Source of the DNA: JAFDWR01 sp038216655
GTDB lineage: Bacteria > Armatimonadota > Fimbriimonadia > Fimbriimonadales > Fimbriimonadaceae
NCBI GenBank assembly: GCA_038216655.1
Contig: JBBQPZ010000004.1
Coordinates: forward strand, 1 to 64,000
Direction: 5' to 3'
DNA length: 64,000 bases
This document shows positions 59,194 to 64,000 of the stretch, piece by piece. Under the pieces are notes generated by a model, which was not told the DNA's origin, ran no database searches, and saw only the letters and a program-made list of their open reading frames with translations. The translations under genes and the position numbers were made by a program. Position 1 is the stretch's first letter. Every line of letters begins with the position of its first letter.

Positions 59194-60852
59194 TTGGACG
59201 AACTGCCTCCGGTAACTGGAAATTCGAATAAGGGCGCCACGGTCGCGAAGGCGGGCGGCATCATGGCTTCGGCTCTCCTGCTCAGTCGGGTGCTCGGACT
59301 GCTACGGGATACCGCCATGGCCCGGAATTTCGGTATTCAGTTCGATGCGGACTGTTACCGAATCGCGGTTACCGTCCCCGACATGATCTTCTTCCTGATC
59401 GCGGGAGGTGGACTTAGCTCCGCGTTCATTCCGATCTTCAGCGAGTTCCTGCACAAGGATCGCGAGGACGATGCTTGGCGCGTGTTCAGCGTCGTGACGA
59501 CGCTCTCGACGATCATGGTCACGGCACTGATCGCCGTGGCCTGGGGTTTTGCCCCGCAAATCGCGTCGTTTATGGCCGCGGGCAAGACCCATACGAGCTC
59601 TACTGGCCAACTCGTCCCGCTTTCCCACGCCGACCTCGACAAGATTGTGCTGATGAGCCGCATTATGTTGCCGGCGCAGCTGGCCTTCATGGTGGGCTCG
59701 GTTCTGATAGCGACGCTTTACGCGCGTCGCCAGTTCGTTGCCCCTGGCGTCGCTCCGAATGTTTACAACGTCGGCATCATCGCAGGCGCGTTCATTGGCC
59801 CATGGATCGGTATCGGCATCGTGGGCATGAGCTGGGGAGCGCTGATCGGCGCGATCATCGGGAACCTGGTGATCCCCACTTTGGTGATGCTACGACTTGG
59901 GGGGCACTTCCGCCCGTCCGTGGATATCAACACTCCCGGCGTAAAGCAGTTCTTTCGCCTGCTGCTTCCCGTTATTCTCGGGTTTTCCCTGCCCAGCGTC
60001 GCCGCGTTGATCACGCAGAAGTTCGCTTCGGCTTATAACGAGGGGACAAACATCGTCCTCTCGGCGGGCAACAACCTCATGCAGGCACCGTTGGGGATCT
60101 TCGGGCAATCGCTCGCCCTCGCCGCGTTCCCCGTTCTTGCGCAGTTTTATGCGCTGCGGCAGATGGACCGTTATCGGGCGCAGATCTCAAACACGCTTCG
60201 CACGGTGACCTATCTGGGCGTCGCTTCCGCGTCAATCCTGTTCGCCTTGGCCCCCCAAATTGTGCAATTGGTGTATGGGTACGGCAAGGGAGCAAACTCG
60301 GAGCAACTCGCCAACATCGTGCTCGCGCTTCGCATCTATGCGGTTGGGATCCCGGCGTGGTGTCTGCAGCCGGTGCTCATGCGCGGGTTCTTCTCGCTGC
60401 ACAAGACGCTCAAGCCGGTGGTGATCGGGACGATCATGACGGCCCTCTTTATCGCGATGTGCTGGGGAGTTTTGGCGCTCGGGCTGGGTTATCAGGGCTT
60501 GCCGTGGGCGACGAACATCGCGGCGGTTTTGCTGGCGATCTTTCTGTATGCAGGTTTGCAGAAGGACGTGGGGTCGATGGACCTTGGCGGGTTGTTGACG
60601 ACGCTCGGGAAGTCGGTGGTGGCGGCGTCGGTGATGGGTGCGTTTGCTTGGGCGGCGTTTCTACCTTTCCCGCACTTGCACAAGATCCCTCTGTTCTTTC
60701 TGTTCCTCCTGGTCTGCATTCTGGCCGGCTGGATTTACTTCTATGCAACCCGGGCGATGAAGATGCCGGAGACGAGCTACCTCGACCGGGCGCTCAAAAA
60801 GATGGACCGGCGCAAGCGACCGATCAGCGAAGAGGAAGCGGGCGGGCTCTAG
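59194..60852 (+). CDS. murJ: Lipid II flippase MurJ (MviN)
   Basis: About 552 aa with 13-14 membrane helices. Characteristic ASALLLSRVLGLLRDTAMAR at the N-terminus and FSEFL after FIPI are MurJ signatures. It moves the lipid-linked peptidoglycan precursor across the membrane. The TTG at 59194 was chosen because TTTAAT lies 6 nt upstream and the first helix is complete. An in-frame codon at 59125 would translate the repeat, and the ATG at 59263 would cut into the first helix. Followed by repeats and tandem heptamers. Confidence 0.92.
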   Translation: MDELPPVTGNSNKGATVAKAGGIMASALLLSRVLGLLRDTAMARNFGIQFDADCYRIAVTVPDMIFFLIAGGGLSSAFIPIFSEFLHKDREDDAWRVFSVVTTLSTIMVTALIAVAWGFAPQIASFMAAGKTHTSSTGQLVPLSHADLDKIVLMSRIMLPAQLAFMVGSVLIATLYARRQFVAPGVAPNVYNVGIIAGAFIGPWIGIGIVGMSWGALIGAIIGNLVIPTLVMLRLGGHFRPSVDINTPGVKQFFRLLLPVILGFSLPSVAALITQKFASAYNEGTNIVLSAGNNLMQAPLGIFGQSLALAAFPVLAQFYALRQMDRYRAQISNTLRTVTYLGVASASILFALAPQIVQLVYGYGKGANSEQLANIVLALRIYAVGIPAWCLQPVLMRGFFSLHKTLKPVVIGTIMTALFIAMCWGVLALGLGYQGLPWATNIAAVLLAIFLYAGLQKDVGSMDLGGLLTTLGKSVVAASVMGAFAWAAFLPFPHLHKIPLFFLFLLVCILAGWIYFYATRAMKMPETSYLDRALKKMDRRKRPISEEEAGGL

Positions 60853-60911
60853 GCGAAAGGTGTTAGGTGTTAGGTGTTGGGTGCAGAGATCTGGACTTTC
60901 AATCTAAGTCT

Positions 60912-60975
60912 GCGGTTTGGCCGGACCTGGAGATGACTGAGACTTGTCCCAGGGGGCCCGGCAAACCGTGCGCAC
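60912..60975. repeat. 'CGGTTTG-CCGG' palindromic repeat, copy 2
   Basis: GCGGTTTGGCCGGACCTGG at the left and CCCGGCAAACCGTGCGC at the right. Just before it, GTGTTAGGTGTTAGGTGTTG (60860-60880) is the inverse complement of the heptamer array at 61103. Confidence 0.7.
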
Positions 60976-61020
60976 GTCAACTCAGGCTTTCCTGGTTAAG
61001 CTTCTTTCGAACCTTAGTTT

Positions 61021-61067
61021 GAGCACGGTTTGCCGGGAATTGATTCCGGTTTTCGGGAAACCGCACG
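61021..61067. repeat. 'CGGTTTG-CCGG' palindromic repeat, copy 3 (inverted)
   Basis: GAGCACGGTTTGCCGGGAAT then TGATTCCGG and GGGAAACCGCACG. Opposite orientation to copy 2, so the two could pair with each other. Confidence 0.65.
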
Positions 61068-61102
61068 CCCGGCCAACGTGGCACCGCGGACATAGACCTC
61101 CG

Positions 61103-61214
61103 CACCTAACACCTAACACCTAACACCTAACACCTAACACCTAACACCTAACACCTAACACCCAACACCCAACGTCCAACGTCCAACGTCCAACGTCCAA
61201 CGTCCAACATCCAA
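61103..61214. repeat. Heptanucleotide tandem array (CACCTAA)8-(CACCCAA)2-(CGTCCAA)5-(CATCCAA)1
   Basis: Sixteen consecutive 7-bp units in four blocks. Two units of the reverse complement (TTAGGTG) lie at 60860-60880 about 240 bp upstream. The array ends 37 nt before the thiolase start. Confidence 0.95.
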
Positions 61215-61239
61215 CGCCCCTCAGACTTCTTCCGCCTGC

Positions 61240-61245
61240 CATAAT
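61240..61245 (+). promoter_or_regulatory. Putative -10 box (CATAAT), leaderless start
   Basis: CATAAT 6 nt before the GTG start of the thiolase. Confidence 0.5.
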
Positions 61246-61251
61246 CGGGAA

Positions 61252-62430
61252 GTGGACGAAGTTGTCATTCTTGCCGGTGCTCGCACTCCGATCGGGTCCT
61301 TTATGGGTTCCCTTTCCTCTTTCACGGGACCTCAACTGGGGGCCAAGGCGATCGCGGAGGCGGTCAAGCGCTCGGGGGTGGATCCGGCCGAAGTCGAAGA
61401 GGTTCTGATGGGCTCGGTCTTGACCGGCGCGGTGGGCCAGGCCCCCGCGCGTCAGGCGGCGATCTTTGGTGGCTTGCCCGAGTCCGTCCCCTGCACGACC
61501 GTCAACAAGGTCTGCGGCTCGGGCATGAAGACGGTGATGATGGCCGCGCAGGCGATCCGCCTTGGCGACGCAAAGATCGTGGTAGCCGGCGGCATGGAGT
61601 CGATGTCCAACGCCCCGTACGCGCTCGACAAGGCCCGTACCGGCTACCGGATGGGGAACGGCACTCTGATCGACACGATGATCCAGGACGGGCTGTGGGA
61701 CCCGTACGGCAACTGTCACATGGGAACCTGCGGCGACGCCACCGCCGCCGAGTTCCACATCTCACGCGAGAGCCTCGATGAGTTCAGCGCGGAATCTTAC
61801 AAGCGCGCGACCGACGCGCAGGCGGCGGGTCGGTTCAGCGATGAGATCGTCTCCGTCGAAGTGCCCCAGCGCAAGGGCGATCCGATCGTGGTCGACATCG
61901 ACGAAGAGCCGGGCAAGGGGAATCCCTCCAAGCTGGCTTCCCTACGTCCTGCGTTCAGCAAAGACGGCGTGACCACCGCGGGCAACGCGAGCTCCATCAA
62001 CGACGGTGGATGCGCGATGGTGCTCACCAGCAGCGCGGAGGCAATGCGTCGAAATGCGAAACCGCTCGGACGCGTGGTCGGCTATACCCAGTTCGCCCAA
62101 GCCCCGTCCTGGTTCACGACGGCCCCCGCTTTCGCAATCGAGAAGCTCCTGGAAAAGCACGGTCTGACGGTTGGGGACATCGACTTGTTCGAAGTCAATG
62201 AGGCTTTCGCAGTCGTCGCGATGGTCGTGGCCGACAAGGTTAAGATCCCCCACGAGAAGCTCAACGTCAACGGCGGCGCGGTGGCTCTCGGTCACCCGAT
62301 CGGTATGACGGGCGCGCGGCTCATCCTCACCGCGCTCGACGAATTGAAGCGGCGGGGCGGGCGCTATGCGGTTTGTTCGCCCTGCATTGGCGGTGGCGAA
62401 GCAACGGCGGTACTAATCGAGGCCCTTTGA
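61252..62430 (+). CDS. Acetyl-CoA C-acetyltransferase (thiolase)
   Basis: A 392-aa thiolase joining two acetyl-CoA or cleaving 3-ketoacyl-CoA. Acyl-binding Cys88 is in NKVCGSGMK; the other catalytic motifs are NEAFAV, GGAVALGHPIGMTGAR and CIGGGEATA near the end. Length matches the biosynthetic AtoB/PhaA type. GTG start at 61252 with CATAAT 6 nt upstream. It stands alone between repeats and glgA. Confidence 0.93.
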   Translation: MDEVVILAGARTPIGSFMGSLSSFTGPQLGAKAIAEAVKRSGVDPAEVEEVLMGSVLTGAVGQAPARQAAIFGGLPESVPCTTVNKVCGSGMKTVMMAAQAIRLGDAKIVVAGGMESMSNAPYALDKARTGYRMGNGTLIDTMIQDGLWDPYGNCHMGTCGDATAAEFHISRESLDEFSAESYKRATDAQAAGRFSDEIVSVEVPQRKGDPIVVDIDEEPGKGNPSKLASLRPAFSKDGVTTAGNASSINDGGCAMVLTSSAEAMRRNAKPLGRVVGYTQFAQAPSWFTTAPAFAIEKLLEKHGLTVGDIDLFEVNEAFAVVAMVVADKVKIPHEKLNVNGGAVALGHPIGMTGARLILTALDELKRRGGRYAVCSPCIGGGEATAVLIEAL

Positions 62431-62606
62431 TCGTCTTTCCTAGACGGACCCCGTAGACGTGCCAGGCCAGCAATTGGGCCGGGCGCGGAAAAACGGGTAT
62501 GAATCCCGGAGCCGCGATTTGTTACAAGATGGCGGTTCTGGGTCACAAGACCCGCTAAGTCGGCGACAGAGTCGATGAACAAGTCCATGGATTGGAGCCA
62601 AGCCGT
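62431..62606 (+). promoter_or_regulatory. Structured leader of glgA
   Basis: Hairpins CGTCT...AGACG, GGCC...GGGCC, CGCGG(..CGGG...CCCG..)CCGCG and GGGTC...GACCC can be drawn in this 176-nt gap, before a TTGGAG SD. I could not match a known riboswitch. Confidence 0.3.
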
Positions 62607-64000
62607 TTGAAGATTCTTTTCGTCTCCGTTGAAGTCTCGCCGTTCGCCAAGGTGGGCGGCCTCGCCGATGTCGCCTCTGCCCTTCCGAAGGCCTTGATGG
62701 CAATGGGGCATGACGTGCGTATCGCGATGCCCGCCTATGCGATGATCGAGCGCGACGCGCGGTGGCACAAGAATCGAGTGGCTTCGGATGTTCCGGTTCA
62801 AATGAACCCAGAGTGGTCGAAGGAAGCCTTCGTCGACCAAACCGATTTCGACGGTGTGCCGGTTTATTTGATCGGCACCGACGAGTGGTTCGACCAATCC
62901 ACCCGCAGCGACCTCGTCTATCTCCCTGGCGTCGAGAAGTACCTGTTCCTCGCCGAAGCGATTCCGGCCGTGTCCAAGGCGCTGAATTGGAAACCCGACG
63001 TGGTGCACTGCAACGATTGGCACACCGGCTTCCTTCCGGTCGTCCTGCGCGAAAAGCACGCGGACGAGTGGGAGGATGTGGCGACGGTCTTCACGATCCA
63101 CAACTTCGCCTATCAGGGCGAGTTCGGGACCGAGATTTTGGACCTGCTAGATCTTCCGCAATCGCTGTTCCACCCTTGGTTCGTGGAGGCTTGGGGACGC
63201 GTGAATTTTTTGAAATCGGGCTGCGTGTTCGCCGACAAGGTCAACACCGTCAGCCGGAGCTACGCGAACGAGATTCAGACCGCGCAGTACGGCTGCGGGC
63301 TGGACGGACTGATGCGCCACCTGAAGGGTGAGGGCAAGCTCTCGGGCATCCTGAACGGCATCGACCGGGATGTCTTCAACCCGGAAACGGACCCGCTGAT
63401 CCCTGCGCACTTCAGCGCGTCCTCGCCGAAGGCGAAGGCAGAGTGCCGCGCGGCGCTTCTGCAACGCCTCGAACTGCCGAACGACCCGACGGTGCCCATC
63501 GTCGGCGTCGTGAGTCGTCTGAGCCAGCAGAAGGGCTTAGACTTGCTTGTAGAAGCCGCCGAGCGGCTGGTCGAGCTGCCGATGACGATCATCGTGCAGG
63601 GTCTCGGTGATCCTTGGCTTGCGGGCAAGCTACGCGACCTTGAGGCGGCGCACCCCACGCGCCTGAGGTTTATCGAGGAGTTCGACGAGTCGATCGCTCA
63701 GCTCGTCTACTCGGGCTCAGATATGTTCGCGATGCCGAGCCGGTTCGAGCCATGCGGCCTCGGCCAGATGATCGCCCTGCGCTACGGAACGGTGCCGGTC
63801 GTGCGCCGGACGGGCGGGTTGGCAGATACGATCTTCGAGGGCCAGAACGGGTTCGTGTTCGACAACGAGTCGACCGAGGAACTGGTGTTCGCCCTGGCCC
63901 GCGCGGCGGAAGCGTTCCGGAATCCGGATCTGTGGGCGGATTACGTTCACGCGGCTTTGACGGAGGACTTCGGCTGGGAGGCGAGCGCGATCCGGTATGT
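62607..64000 (+). CDS. glgA: Glycogen synthase (ADP-glucose type), 3' end cut by window
   Basis: A GT5 starch/glycogen synthase adding glucose from ADP-glucose to alpha-1,4 chains. TTG start at 62607 with GGAG about 9 nt upstream. KVGGLADV (residues 15-22) is the nucleotide-sugar binding motif. Also seen are HCNDWHTGFLP, TIHNFAYQGEFG, GILNGIDRDVFNPETD, VVSRLSQQKGLDLL and PSRFEPCGLGQMIALRYGTV followed by RRTGGLADT, the C-terminal catalytic glutamate region. The visible part is about 464 aa and lacks only the end. Confidence 0.93.
   Translation, partial: MKILFVSVEVSPFAKVGGLADVASALPKALMAMGHDVRIAMPAYAMIERDARWHKNRVASDVPVQMNPEWSKEAFVDQTDFDGVPVYLIGTDEWFDQSTRSDLVYLPGVEKYLFLAEAIPAVSKALNWKPDVVHCNDWHTGFLPVVLREKHADEWEDVATVFTIHNFAYQGEFGTEILDLLDLPQSLFHPWFVEAWGRVNFLKSGCVFADKVNTVSRSYANEIQTAQYGCGLDGLMRHLKGEGKLSGILNGIDRDVFNPETDPLIPAHFSASSPKAKAECRAALLQRLELPNDPTVPIVGVVSRLSQQKGLDLLVEAAERLVELPMTIIVQGLGDPWLAGKLRDLEAAHPTRLRFIEEFDESIAQLVYSGSDMFAMPSRFEPCGLGQMIALRYGTVPVVRRTGGLADTIFEGQNGFVFDNESTEELVFALARAAEAFRNPDLWADYVHAALTEDFGWEASAIRY

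Overview
The window is high-GC bacterial chromosome, about 60% G+C by eye, densely packed with genes on both strands. The gene set fits Armatimonadota, probably the Fimbriimonadia class. That placement is an inference from the mix of genes: WhiG/FliA-type sigma factor, PEP-CTERM protein, PadR-HAAS pairs, class 1B AdoMet decarboxylase, DprE-type cluster. No rRNA is present to confirm it. There are no plasmid, phage or CRISPR modules; the accessory character comes from small dispersed palindromic repeats and tandem microsatellites.

Layout. 0.4-2.7 kb: DprA-like protein, MTA phosphorylase, CBS-pair protein. 2.9-5.7 kb: two paralogous PadR/HAAS-membrane-protein gene pairs, each behind the same operator-like dyad. 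5.8-11.8 kb (minus): recR, ebfC (ybaB) and dnaX, an unlisted SRP (4.5S) RNA just upstream of dnaX, then a TPR protein, ABC-2 permease and ABC ATPase. 12.0-18.3 kb: candidate small RNA with terminator, mgtE with a structured leader, nitrilase, homoserine dehydrogenase, zinc-ribbon membrane protein, SurA/PrsA-like lipoprotein. 18.5-24.9 kb (minus): flagellar-type sigma factor with two small neighbours, a PH-like protein, sbcCD, and speD with a strong promoter and a long leader. 25.1-26.6 kb is a gene-poor, decayed stretch. 26.7-31.9 kb: MacB/LolCDE-like ABC pair with a RibD-type reductase, DsbA-family oxidoreductase, homogentisate dioxygenase, sugar epimerase. 32 kb: a c-di-GMP-I (GEMM) riboswitch directly ahead of an anti-sigma-28 (flgM) gene. 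32.8-38.4 kb: unknown and secreted proteins, acetamidase, GNAT, methyltransferase. 38.6-45.7 kb (plus): RNase E/G, a small membrane protein, an orphan DnaA-N-like protein, an MBL hydrolase, and a three-gene UbiA/DprE2/DprE1-like cluster. 45.7-64 kb: secreted proteins, a frameshifted PEP-CTERM protein, mnmG, GAF protein, L,D-transpeptidase, TlpA thioredoxin, a large BNR-repeat protein, a kelch/IPT protein, DinB, murJ, thiolase, and glgA cut by the window end.

Cross-cutting signals. (1) Many genes that begin transcription units have a TANNNT or CATAAT box 4-9 nt before the start codon and no Shine-Dalgarno sequence, suggesting widespread leaderless transcription. SD sequences are seen mainly at internal operon genes and at genes with regulated leaders. 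(2) Flagellar regulation is represented at two separate loci, the sigma factor at 18.7 kb and its presumed antagonist FlgM at 32.1 kb. The riboswitch points to c-di-GMP control of sigma-28 activity. (3) At least four families of short palindromic repeats and three tandem microsatellites, two of them heptameric, occupy the intergenic spaces. All functional statements rest on reading the translated sequence; no database search was made.
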